Origin: DASUPK01 sp963695805
GTDB lineage: Bacteria; Actinomycetota; Thermoleophilia; Solirubrobacterales; 70-9
DNA: 64,000 bases
Assembly (NCBI GenBank): GCA_963695805.1
Contig: CAVOHV010000003.1
Span: 124,001 to 188,000, forward strand
Reading direction: 5' to 3'
Position 1 is the first letter of the stretch; every line of letters begins with the position of its first letter. Made by a program: the position numbers and the translations under genes. This document shows, one piece after another, positions 57,382 to 64,000 of the stretch. The notes below the pieces were generated by a model. The model had not been told where the DNA came from, ran no database searches, and was given only the letters and a program-made list of their open reading frames with translations.

Positions 57382-58200
57382 ATGCCCTTCGCACCATCGA
57401 TCGCGATCCTCAGCCTCGTGCAGGCGGCCCTGGTCGCGCTTCCCGCGAGGCGAAGCCTGCCGTTTGCCGTTCGGCTCGAAAGCCGGTGGTGGGCGGTCGT
57501 TCTCCCGGGATCAATCGTTGTCGTCGTCAGCGGCATCGCGCTCGTCCCCGGACTCGCCGACGCGCTCACCTACCTGGCGCTTGTCGCGGTTCCGATCCTG
57601 GCCGCCCTCGCCCTGGCCTGGGCGATGCACGGTGCTCGAATTGGACTGGCGGTCCTGCCGATTCCGCTGTTCGCCCTCGCCTGGGCCATACCGGAGACGC
57701 TCACCGGAGAGGCTGCGGCACTCTCCCTCTCGGCGTTGGCGTGCGTCGCTCTCGGGACATTGATCGCGGCGGTGGTTCCCGTCCGCTGGCTCAGGCTCGG
57801 GATCTACGCGATGGCGATCGTGGACGCGTGCCTCGTCACCGGCGACCTGCTGCAGAGCCCGAACGCCGTCTTGAACGCCGCCGCGCCTGCTGCCAGCCTG
57901 CCGCAGCTGCAGTTCGCACATTTCGGAGATGCCGTGCTCGGCTTCGGGGATCTGTTCGTCGCCGGGGTCCTTGGCGCAATGCTCGCGGGCGAGCGTCAGC
58001 TGCAGCTTCGCGCCACCGGTCTGGCCGCCTGCCTGGCGCTGGCCTTCGACCTCCTCTTCTTCTTCGTCTCGGAGCTGCCGGCCACGGTTCCGATCGCTCT
58101 CACGCTCGCCGTGCTCGAGCTGTCGGCTCGCCGTCGACCTGTCAGCGATTCGGCTTCTCGGCCCCTTGCTCCAAGCGGTCCTCGCGGCGCTGCTGCCTGA
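57382..58200 (+). CDS. Polytopic membrane protein with a GxGD-like motif
   Basis: 272 residues, ATG 57382. About nine hydrophobic helices (SIAILSLVQAALVAL; SIVVVVSGIALVPGL; PIPLFALAWAIP). Two acidic residues lie inside helices: AIVDACLVTGD and VLGFGDLFVAGVLG. The second resembles the GxGD motif of intramembrane aspartyl proteases (presenilin/signal peptide peptidase group); the first could be the partner Asp. The typical PAL motif is not seen, so this is only a hypothesis. The 3' end overlaps the opposite small gene by 59 bp. Confidence 0.7.
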   Translation: MPFAPSIAILSLVQAALVALPARRSLPFAVRLESRWWAVVLPGSIVVVVSGIALVPGLADALTYLALVAVPILAALALAWAMHGARIGLAVLPIPLFALAWAIPETLTGEAAALSLSALACVALGTLIAAVVPVRWLRLGIYAMAIVDACLVTGDLLQSPNAVLNAAAPAASLPQLQFAHFGDAVLGFGDLFVAGVLGAMLAGERQLQLRATGLAACLALAFDLLFFFVSELPATVPIALTLAVLELSARRRPVSDSASRPLAPSGPRGAAA

Positions 58201-58303
58201 AAGCCCTGAAGGAGGCGGCCAAGACGATCGCGACCGGGATCGCGTACGGCACCCAGAGATACCAGTGGCCGACATGAGCGAGGATCGGGGCCGGGGGCAT
58301 CAT
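58142..58303 (-). CDS. 53-residue single-helix membrane protein
   Basis: ATG 58303 (or 58300) to TGA 58142. The sequence starts MMPPAPILAHVGHWYLWVPY, continues as a hydrophobic helix (AIPVAIVLAASFRAF) and ends in a charged tail (RQQRREDRLEQGAEK). The His-x3-His-Trp-Tyr segment before the helix and the general plan look like a real small membrane protein rather than a chance frame. It lies 130 bp from the large membrane protein on the same strand and may belong to its module. No ribosome site was found. Confidence 0.65.
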   Translation of the reverse strand: MMPPAPILAHVGHWYLWVPYAIPVAIVLAASFRAFRQQRREDRLEQGAEKPNR

Positions 58304-58356
58304 TGATTAGTGTGTCAGCCTGATCGGCAATGGGACGAGCGAGACGGCTTACGCTG

Positions 58357-58373
58357 CCTCGTCCTCGACGAGG
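58357..58373. terminator. 7-bp perfect stem-loop, possible terminator
   Basis: CCTCGTC and GACGAGG pair around a 3-nt loop, downstream of the membrane protein ending at 58433 (minus strand). There is no T-tract, so intrinsic termination is uncertain. Confidence 0.3.
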
Positions 58374-58432
58374 ACAGCAGCCCTCTCGAGGTGCGACGAC
58401 TCGGCGTGGCGGTCAGCCGCTTAAGCGCGTGA

Positions 58433-59905
58433 TCACGCGTTCGCCTGGGAGAGCAGGAACAGCCCGAAGCAGGTGAAGGCGACCATCACCGCGAGCATGA
58501 AGTACTGCGAGCGCGAGGCGTTCCGGACGTTGTCGTAGACGCCGAGCGCCCGGTCGTGCGCCAGGGTCAGGGCGGTGACGTGGCCGATCACGAGGGCGGC
58601 GACCTGCACGTACCAGACGGTGTTCGAGCCGACGATCCCGTAGTTGATCCCGCCGCCCGCCGTGCCGAACAGGTCCGAGCCGTGGCCCAGCGGGTCCGAG
58701 AGGATGTAGGTGAATTGCGCCTGCTCCTGGTAGAGGAAGGCGCTGAAGTAATGCGCCACCAGGTAGGCGAGCGCTATCGGGATCAGGGTGTGTGCGAATG
58801 AGCGCGCCAGATCCTTGACCGGGGGCGAGCCACGCACCGTGTGCATGCCCTTGACTCCCAGCCAGTAGAGCAGGGAGACGCCGGCGAAGACGATCAGCAG
58901 CCAGATCGTGTTCGCGACCCGGAATGAATCCGGGAGGCTGAACCCGATGTCGCTGCAGCGCTCGAAGGTCCACCTGATCGCGCCCGAGAGAGCGCCCTCC
59001 TGCGCGCCGTCGAAGCTGGTCACCGCGATCGACACGAGCACCAGCGCGGCAGCCCCCGGCACGGCCGCCCACTGCGGAGCTCCGGTCAGGAACTTCCTGA
59101 TGCCCAGCTCCCGCCCTCTCGCCTCGAACGGCGCCAGCCGGGAGAACATCCCGAAGTAGGCGCTGAAGGTCTCGCCACGCTCGATCCACTCCTCGACTCC
59201 GAAGAGCGCCATGCAAACGAAGGTCACCAGGCTGTAGATGACGGTCGCCACCCCGATGTCGTGCGGGGTGGGTGAGGCGCCACCGCCGGCGATCAGCTCG
59301 AGCCAGACGAAGAGCAGCACGCCGATCACGGCCGGCCAGCGGCCGAGCCAATCGGGGTACCTGAGTGGGGCAGGCGCAGATTGTCCGGCGATCAGCTGGA
59401 AGCCCCCGGAAACGAGGCGACCCAGCGCCCGCCATGGATTGAACGCTCGAAAGACGTCCCCCAGCAGAACGCTTAGCAGGACCAGCCCCAGCCAGAACGT
59501 GTAGAAGACGAAGACGACCGAGAAATTCTGCGTCGGGTCGGAGATTCCGCGGAACCCCGTGTAGAGCACGACCACGAACAGCCCCACGCCGATCAGCCCG
59601 CAGAGCACCTCGGTGACCGGGTTGAGCAGCGCCCGCGACAGCCAACGCGGGAGGGGCGTCCATTTCTCCCTCTGCAGGCGCGCCTGGGTCCACGCGACCG
59701 AGAGCAGCGCAAAGGAGATGATCAGGACGAGCGAGGCCCCCCAGGCGAACAGCCAGGCCGGCACCGGCAGGTCCTTGCGCCCGACCAGAGCGTGCGCCGA
59801 GGCCACCTCGGGAAACAGGAGCGCAGCCGCCGACCCCGCCGCCACCAGGGCGGCGAGGCCTGCGGCCCGCTTGGGCCCGGAATCTCGGTGGCCGAATCCG
59901 GTCAC
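58433..59905 (-). CDS. Polytopic membrane protein of an actinobacterial family
   Basis: 490 residues, ATG 59905. It has a signal-like first helix ending ASAHALVGRKDLPVP, then about eleven helices: WGASLVLIISFALLSVAW, VVFVFYTFWLGLVLLSVLLG, VFRAFNPWRALGR, VAHYFSAFLYQEQAQF and AALVIGHVTALTLAHDRAL. Conserved His, Trp and Tyr in or near helices suggest a cofactor or copper role. Relatives have been labelled fenitrothion hydrolase, but that name is weak evidence. It is coupled to the cupredoxin-like gene by a 4-nt overlap, so they probably act together. Confidence 0.75.
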   Translation of the reverse strand: MTGFGHRDSGPKRAAGLAALVAAGSAAALLFPEVASAHALVGRKDLPVPAWLFAWGASLVLIISFALLSVAWTQARLQREKWTPLPRWLSRALLNPVTEVLCGLIGVGLFVVVLYTGFRGISDPTQNFSVVFVFYTFWLGLVLLSVLLGDVFRAFNPWRALGRLVSGGFQLIAGQSAPAPLRYPDWLGRWPAVIGVLLFVWLELIAGGGASPTPHDIGVATVIYSLVTFVCMALFGVEEWIERGETFSAYFGMFSRLAPFEARGRELGIRKFLTGAPQWAAVPGAAALVLVSIAVTSFDGAQEGALSGAIRWTFERCSDIGFSLPDSFRVANTIWLLIVFAGVSLLYWLGVKGMHTVRGSPPVKDLARSFAHTLIPIALAYLVAHYFSAFLYQEQAQFTYILSDPLGHGSDLFGTAGGGINYGIVGSNTVWYVQVAALVIGHVTALTLAHDRALGVYDNVRNASRSQYFMLAVMVAFTCFGLFLLSQANA

Positions 59906-60288
59906 GGATTGACGTGCAGTTCCGCGATCGGGCCCTCAGTGTGGTCCAGCTTGTGGACCTCGACCTCAAAAACGCCGTCGAGGTTCGCCGGGAACGAGAA
60001 GCTGACAGGACTGTGCTCCGCAGGCTTCTCGATCTCGTAGCCGTGAACGTGGACCTCCTCCTGGGGCGCAGCCAGCCGTACCTCGAACTGGACCTGATCG
60101 CCCTTGTTGTAGGTCAGCGTCTTCACGCCGCCGACCGGATCGCCGCTCTTGTCGACCTGCAGCACCTGGACACCCTTCGCGGTGTCGCTGCTGTCATCGG
60201 CGTTGTCGTTCCGCAGCGCGATGAAAAGGACCACGGCGGCGGCGATCACGACGCCGAGCAGCCCCAGTCGCCCAGCTCTGGATTGCAT
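59902..60288 (-). CDS. Membrane-anchored cupredoxin-like protein
   Basis: 128 residues from ATG 60288, with AAGGAGG 8 nt upstream; longer starts are weaker. One N-terminal helix (LGLLGVVIAAAVVLFIALR) anchors a beta-sandwich: VQVLQVDKSGDP, YNKGDQVQFEVRLAAPQEEV, HVHGYEIEKPAEHSPVSFSF and GVFEVEVHKLDHTEGPIAEL. It lacks the Cys of type-1 copper sites; the HVHGY and VHKLDH His residues could bind another metal centre or none. It is coupled to the large membrane protein. Confidence 0.8.
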   Translation of the reverse strand: MQSRAGRLGLLGVVIAAAVVLFIALRNDNADDSSDTAKGVQVLQVDKSGDPVGGVKTLTYNKGDQVQFEVRLAAPQEEVHVHGYEIEKPAEHSPVSFSFPANLDGVFEVEVHKLDHTEGPIAELHVNP

Positions 60289-60367
60289 CTGAAAAGCCTC
60301 CTTGGTCATGCGCACGCTGCTGCAAGCGCCTAAACGCGAGCGCAACGCGCGCGGATTGACATCCGGG

Positions 60368-60958
60368 TTAGGCGAATGTCAACGGCGGAGGACGCCGCGC
60401 GAGGCCGAAGGCCAGCGGAGACGAAGACAGGCGAAGCCCACGAGCCGGGAGGGCCCTGCCGCGGACCGCGGGCGGGCGCGAGAGCATCCGCTTCGCGTGG
60501 ACGACCGCGATCGCGCGCTCGACCCTCTCGAGCACGCTCGCGAGCAGCGCAGACAGGGCGCCGATGGCGAGGGCGAGCGGCAGGGCAAGCCAGCCGCCGG
60601 TCGCAAGTAGCGCACCGGGGCCCGCCGGGTGGCCCGCGCCGATCAATCCCTCCAGGAACTCCTGGCCAACGTAGATCGCCAATAGAGCTGCGGCGAAAAC
60701 GACGACTCGGCGGCCGAGTGGCGCCCTGGACGGCGACGCCCCCTCTGTACCGCGAATCAGCGTTGCGACGGCGGCAGCCAGCACCAACACGGCGATCGGC
60801 GGCAGCAGGTCCGCCATGTAGCGATGGCCCGCCTGGGCGACCTCGGGGGACGAGATCAACCCCGCGATCAGATAGCGAAGCTGATGAAGCGCGAAAGCGC
60901 CAATGGCGAGAATCGCCGCGAGCCGAACGCTATGCGCAAGGCGCATTGCCGATCTCAT
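60368..60958 (-). CDS. Four-helix membrane protein of unknown function
   Basis: 196 residues, ATG 60958. Helices: LAAILAIGAFALHQLRYLIA, LLPPIAVLVLAAAVATLI, VVVFAAALLAIYVGQEFLEG and LALPLALAIGALSALLASVL, then a long basic C-terminal tail. His and Tyr near helix ends (HQLRYL, GHRYMADLL, YVGQEFLEG) are of possible functional interest. It is on the same strand as the cupredoxin-like and polytopic genes and forms part of that module; no family is recognised. Confidence 0.7.
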   Translation of the reverse strand: MRSAMRLAHSVRLAAILAIGAFALHQLRYLIAGLISSPEVAQAGHRYMADLLPPIAVLVLAAAVATLIRGTEGASPSRAPLGRRVVVFAAALLAIYVGQEFLEGLIGAGHPAGPGALLATGGWLALPLALAIGALSALLASVLERVERAIAVVHAKRMLSRPPAVRGRALPARGLRLSSSPLAFGLARRPPPLTFA

Positions 60959-60971
60959 CGCTCGATGAACC

Positions 60972-61175
60972 CTACTGGGGTGCTTTCGGCTTCGGCTGGC
61001 CCGGGCTCGCCGCCGGCTGGGTCACCGTGTGGGTAGTTCCATCCGAGATGGAGGGCTCATCGATCGTGCTGCGCGACCCGAGGAAGAGGAAGACCAGGAT
61101 GACGCCGATGCCCAGCACGATGCCGAGCGTGATCCCGACTGCGCGGTCTCCCACCCTCGGGAAGCGTCCGCGCAT
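60972..61175 (-). CDS. Small single-pass membrane protein
   Basis: 67 residues, ATG 61175. One helix (ALTLGIVLGIGVILVFLFLG-like, here AVGITLGIVLGIGVILVFLF) and a soluble Ser/Thr/Pro-rich tail ending PGQPKPKAPQ. It lies 13 bp from the TenA-like gene stop on the same strand. No function can be given. Confidence 0.6.
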   Translation of the reverse strand: MRGRFPRVGDRAVGITLGIVLGIGVILVFLFLGSRSTIDEPSISDGTTHTVTQPAASPGQPKPKAPQ

Positions 61176-61187
61176 CCTCTCGGTGGC

Positions 61188-61805
61188 TCAGCTGACGCCG
61201 TCGAGCAGGCGCCAGTTCGCCCGGAAGGCAGACTCCGCTGCGGCAACCACAACGTCGGCGTCCTCGGCGCTCATCGCCTCGTCGATCAGCCGGCGCGCCT
61301 CCTCCGCGTGCGCCTCGTCGGCCTCTTCGTGGACCCGGAAGTACTCGGTCCCCACGCCGCCTTCGATTCCGTAGAACTGGGCGAGGCCCTCTCGCTTGAT
61401 GCGCGAGATCTCAGGCTGGCCGCTCTCGATCGCGTACATCCTCGCGAGACGGCCGAGATAGCCGTCGGCGGAGGTCCAGTTCGAGACGCACTCGGCGGTC
61501 TCGGGCGTGGGCTCGGCGCCGATCTCGCCGCCGGCCGCCTCGACGAAGCCGTCCCATAGCCCGACGTGGGACTCCTCCTCGGCGGCGTGTATCGCGATCT
61601 CGTCGCGGTGCGGTTCGGGCGCCACCTCGGCGGTCTCCCGACAGAGACGGGCGAGCGCCTCGGTCGCGTGGCGGTACTGGCCGGAGTAGCGCGCCAGCTC
61701 GTCAGGCGAGAGCTCGCCGGCGGACCAGCGCACGTAGAAGGGGTGCTCGAGCACGTTGTGATGGGCGCGACTTTCCTCGATGCGCTCCCAGACCGATCGA
61801 CTCAC
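61188..61805 (-). CDS. TenA/PqqC-like (heme-oxygenase fold) protein
   Basis: 205 residues from GTG 61805. All-helical: WERIEESRAHHNVLEHPFYV, SPDELARYSGQYRHATEALA, EIAIHAAEEESHVGLWDGFV, EYFRVHEEADEAHAEEARRL. The repeated His and Glu (YRHATE, AAEEESHV, HEEADEAH) resemble the di-metal ligands of the iron-containing redox subgroup of this fold, so a di-iron oxidase-like role is possible. It is not assignable to thiamine or PQQ synthesis. Confidence 0.78.
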   Translation of the reverse strand: MSRSVWERIEESRAHHNVLEHPFYVRWSAGELSPDELARYSGQYRHATEALARLCRETAEVAPEPHRDEIAIHAAEEESHVGLWDGFVEAAGGEIGAEPTPETAECVSNWTSADGYLGRLARMYAIESGQPEISRIKREGLAQFYGIEGGVGTEYFRVHEEADEAHAEEARRLIDEAMSAEDADVVVAAAESAFRANWRLLDGVS

Positions 61806-61950
61806 TGAGACCTCATTTCCATAGCTCCAGGGACATAGGGAGCATACCCTCCGGCCTCTGCGTCCTCCGCGGCCTGACATAGCGATCCCGCCACTGCCCG
61901 CCGGGGCCGAGTGGATCGGCCAGCCGGTCGACTCGATCGACCGGCTCGCC

Positions 61951-62691
61951 GTGGCCAGGCCGGTGCTGGTCCACTTCTTCGACTTCGCGCAGCTCAACTC
62001 GGTGAGGACGCTCCCCTACCTGAGGGCGTGGTACGAGCGCTATTCGCGCGACGGCCTGGCAATGATTGGCATCCACTCGCCCCGCTTCCCCTTCACGCAG
62101 GGCTACGACGTCGTCGCGGACGCGGCCGAACGTCTCGAAATCGGCTGGCCGGTGATCGTCGACCGGGAGTTCAGCCTCTGGCGCCTGTACGAACCGCATG
62201 GCTGGCCCGCGCTCTTCCTCTGGGGACGTGGCGGCGCGCTGCGCTGGTACCACCTCGGCGAGGGCGAGTACCGCGCCACCGAGGATGCGATCCGCGAGAC
62301 GCTCGCGGAGTCAAATGGCGAGCACGACTGGCCGCCCCCGCTCCAGCCGCTGCGGCCCTCTGACGCGCCGGACGCGAAGGTCATTCCCCCGACTCCGGAG
62401 ATCTTTCCGGGCGGCTCGACCGAGGAGCCCTGGCCCACGGTCGATGCCGATCGCACCCTCGATCTGGAGTACGAGGCCGGCGGGGCCTACGCCGCGACTG
62501 ACGGTGAGGGACAGATCGCGATCCGCGTCGACGGCGAGGAGCGAGGCTCGATCGAGGTCACGTTCCCGGGGCTCCAGGAGCTGACCTCACACGAGGGGAC
62601 CGAGAGACACTCGCTTCGCCTGGAGCCCACTCCCGGCCTCCTCGTGTACGCGATTCAGTTCGCTGCGGGGGTACCTATTAGGGCTGCCTAA
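61951..62691 (+). CDS. Thioredoxin-fold (TlpA-like) protein lacking the CxxC motif
   Basis: 246 residues from GTG 61951. The frame upstream to about 61856 is still protein-like (PLPAGAEWIGQPVDSIDRLA) but has no ATG, GTG or TTG, so the real start may be a rare codon or the GTG may truncate the domain. LVHFFDFAQLNSVRTLPYLR aligns with the TlpA active strand, but FAQLNSV replaces the W-C-x2-C segment. IGIHSPRFPFTQGYDVV, WPVIVDREFSLWRLY and GWPALFLWGRGG are TlpA-like. The C-terminal half (about 160-246) is an extra beta-rich domain. Confidence 0.8.
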   Translation: MARPVLVHFFDFAQLNSVRTLPYLRAWYERYSRDGLAMIGIHSPRFPFTQGYDVVADAAERLEIGWPVIVDREFSLWRLYEPHGWPALFLWGRGGALRWYHLGEGEYRATEDAIRETLAESNGEHDWPPPLQPLRPSDAPDAKVIPPTPEIFPGGSTEEPWPTVDADRTLDLEYEAGGAYAATDGEGQIAIRVDGEERGSIEVTFPGLQELTSHEGTERHSLRLEPTPGLLVYAIQFAAGVPIRAA

Positions 62692-62695
62692 TGGG
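62674..62695. terminator. 9-bp stem-loop between convergent genes
   Basis: CCTATTAGG pairs with CCTAATGGG (one T.G wobble) around GCTG. It spans the stop of the thioredoxin-fold gene and lies before the convergent ispH end, so it may serve both strands. Confidence 0.45.
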
Positions 62696-62770
62696 ACGTC
62701 TTGAAGCCGACAGCGACACCTGTCGCAGGTCGCCGCGGTCGCGAGGGCGGTTACGTGTGAGAGGGCCTGT

Positions 62771-63775
62771 TCAGCTGACGACGGGGAGCTCGCCGCCCGA
62801 GTCACGGGCCTGGAGGGCGCGACGGACGTTGGTCGGGAGCATGAAGCGGACGTCCTCGTTGACGGTCCGCAGCTCGGAGACATCGGTGGCGCCGCGGTCC
62901 TCGAAGAAGGCGACCAGCCTCTCGACCAGCTCCTCGGGGGCGCTGGCGCCCGAGGTGACGCCGACGGTGCCCACCCCCTCGAGCCAGGCCTCATCGACCT
63001 GCAGGTGGTTGTCGATCAGGTAGGAGTCGGCGCCGTGCTCGCGCGCCACCTCCACGAGCCGGTTCGAGTTGGACGAGTTGGTGGAACCGATGACGAGGAC
63101 GAGCTCGCACTCCTTGGCAAGGGCCTTGACGGCCTGCTGGCGGTTGGTGGTCGCGTAACAGATGTCGTCGGTCTTCGGCCCCACCGCGTTCGGGAACTTC
63201 TCCTTCAGGCGGGCGATGATCGAGCTGGTCTCGTCGACCGAGAGGGTGGTCTGCGTGATGTAGGCGATCCGATTCGGGTCCTCGACCTCGAGCTCGTCGA
63301 CGTCGGCCTCCGTTTGAACCAGGACGGTCTGCTCGGGCGCCTCACCGGTTGTCCCCTCGACCTCCTCGTGCCCCTCGTGCCCGACCAGGACGATCGTGTA
63401 GCCCTCGGCGGCGAACTTGCGCGCCTCGACGTGGACCTTGGTGACCAGAGGGCAGGTCGCGTCGATCGTCCGCAGGCCACGCTTGGCCGCGTTGGCGTGC
63501 ACGCTCGGGGCGACACCGTGGGCGGAGAAGACCACCATCTCGCCCTCGGGGACCTCGGTCTCCTCCTCGACGAAGATCGCGCCCCGTTTCTCGAGCTCGT
63601 GGACGACGTGCTTGTTGTGCACGATCTCCTTGCGGACGTAGACAGGCTTTCCATAGAGGTCGAGGGCGTTCTCGACGGTCTCCACGGCGCGATCTACGCC
63701 CGCGCAGTACCCGCGCGGAGCGGCCAGCAGGACCCGCGACGGGCCCGAATGGCTCACTTCTGAGGTGGACGCCAC
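62771..63775 (-). CDS. ispH: 4-hydroxy-3-methylbut-2-enyl diphosphate reductase
   Basis: 334 residues from GTG 63775; an upstream extension to 63838 is not protein-like and overlaps the divergent gene. The three Fe-S cysteines are present: GYCAGVDRA, ATCPLVTKVH and DICYATTNRQ. Substrate residues HGVAP, SSNSNRL and the TNSSNS loop (GSTNSSNSNRL) are all seen. It is the last enzyme of the MEP isoprenoid pathway and supplies undecaprenyl lipid for glycan export. Divergent from the WS/DGAT gene. Confidence 0.97.
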   Translation of the reverse strand: MASTSEVSHSGPSRVLLAAPRGYCAGVDRAVETVENALDLYGKPVYVRKEIVHNKHVVHELEKRGAIFVEEETEVPEGEMVVFSAHGVAPSVHANAAKRGLRTIDATCPLVTKVHVEARKFAAEGYTIVLVGHEGHEEVEGTTGEAPEQTVLVQTEADVDELEVEDPNRIAYITQTTLSVDETSSIIARLKEKFPNAVGPKTDDICYATTNRQQAVKALAKECELVLVIGSTNSSNSNRLVEVAREHGADSYLIDNHLQVDEAWLEGVGTVGVTSGASAPEELVERLVAFFEDRGATDVSELRTVNEDVRFMLPTNVRRALQARDSGGELPVVS

Positions 63776-63817
63776 AGCCGGGCGAAGGGTAGCGGCCGTG
63801 CCTCCGGGCCGAGGGGT

Positions 63818-63823
63818 TACGCT
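63818..63823 (+). promoter_or_regulatory. Probable -10 element (TACGCT), leaderless start
   Basis: It ends 8 nt before ATG 63832. Confidence 0.45.
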
Positions 63824-63831
63824 TGCCGCGA

Positions 63832-64000
63832 ATGGCACAGGGACACATGGACAGGCTGAGTTCGATCGACGCCTCGTTCCTCACGAACGAGACCTCGAGC
63901 GCCCACATGCACGTGGGGGCGATCCTGATCTTCGAGGGGCCGCCCCCCGGCTACGAGGACTTCCTCGCGCACGTCGAGAGCCGCCTGCACCTCGTCCCCC
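63832..64000 (+). CDS. Wax ester synthase/diacylglycerol acyltransferase (WS/DGAT), N-terminus only
   Basis: ATG 63832, 56 residues before the window edge. The start MDRLSSIDASFLTNETSSAH followed by MHVGAILIFEGPPPG is the conserved N-terminus of the WS/DGAT family, which makes storage triacylglycerol or wax esters from acyl-CoA. The catalytic HHxxxDG lies outside the window. Preceded by TACGCT at leaderless spacing. Confidence 0.85.
   Translation, partial: MAQGHMDRLSSIDASFLTNETSSAHMHVGAILIFEGPPPGYEDFLAHVESRLHLVP

Overview
This 64 kb window comes from a GC-rich chromosome, most likely an actinobacterium of the class Thermoleophilia (Solirubrobacterales-like). I base this on base composition, SUF-type Fe-S assembly with SufU and an Rrf2 regulator, a CysO/MoeZ-like sulfur-carrier pair, a MEP-pathway ispH and a WS/DGAT acyltransferase. 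The taxon is an inference. I identified 61 genes judged intact plus several remnants.

Layout. (1) 1-3.65 kb is a decayed mobile zone: a frameshifted tyrosine recombinase running off the left edge, a TylF-type methyltransferase, a broken IS110/IS1111-family element with recognisable inverted repeats, and the 3' half of a tRNA gene that looks like an old attachment site. (2) 3.65-38.6 kb, with an outlier at 40.7-43.6 kb, is a large surface-glycan locus. It holds a Wzm/Wzt ABC exporter whose ATPase has a C-terminal glycan-binding domain, a Wzx-like flippase, an O-antigen ligase/polymerase-like protein, a PHPT initiating sugar transferase, at least nine glycosyltransferases, two nucleotide-sugar epimerases, nine SAM methyltransferases, a PhyH-type dioxygenase, two large GT-C-like membrane proteins and two secreted clan GH-A glycosidases. 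Many enzymes carry accessory modules: extra N-terminal domains on GT2 enzymes, a shared C-terminal tail, a GT2-GT-B fusion and a Gfo/Idh/MocA-GT2 fusion. The product is probably a heavily methylated surface polysaccharide. (3) 38.6-40.6 kb is a sulfur-transfer operon: two rhodanese modules, an E1-like MoeZ and a CysO-like carrier. (4) 43.7-45.1 kb holds htpX and a divergent MarR regulator. (5) 45.2-52.2 kb is the Suf locus: Rrf2 regulator, sufC, sufS, sufU, then two small unrelated genes, a Rieske protein, sufB and sufD. (6) 52.3-57.1 kb holds a PaiB-like protein, a Zur-box-like operator, a small orphan gene, and a zinc/manganese ABC transporter ending in a Fur/Zur gene. The first transporter gene is a permease fused in frame to a lipobox and a metal-binding domain. 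(7) 57.1-61.2 kb is a set of small and membrane proteins of unknown role, including a 53-residue gene and a cupredoxin-like protein next to a large membrane protein. (8) 61.2-64 kb holds a TenA/PqqC-like protein, a thioredoxin-fold protein without its CxxC, ispH and the start of a WS/DGAT gene.

One signal recurs through the window. At least a dozen transcription-unit heads have a TANNNT hexamer 6-10 nt before the start codon and no Shine-Dalgarno sequence, which suggests widespread leaderless transcription. I used this to choose several start codons. No rRNA, complete tRNA or CRISPR array was seen.
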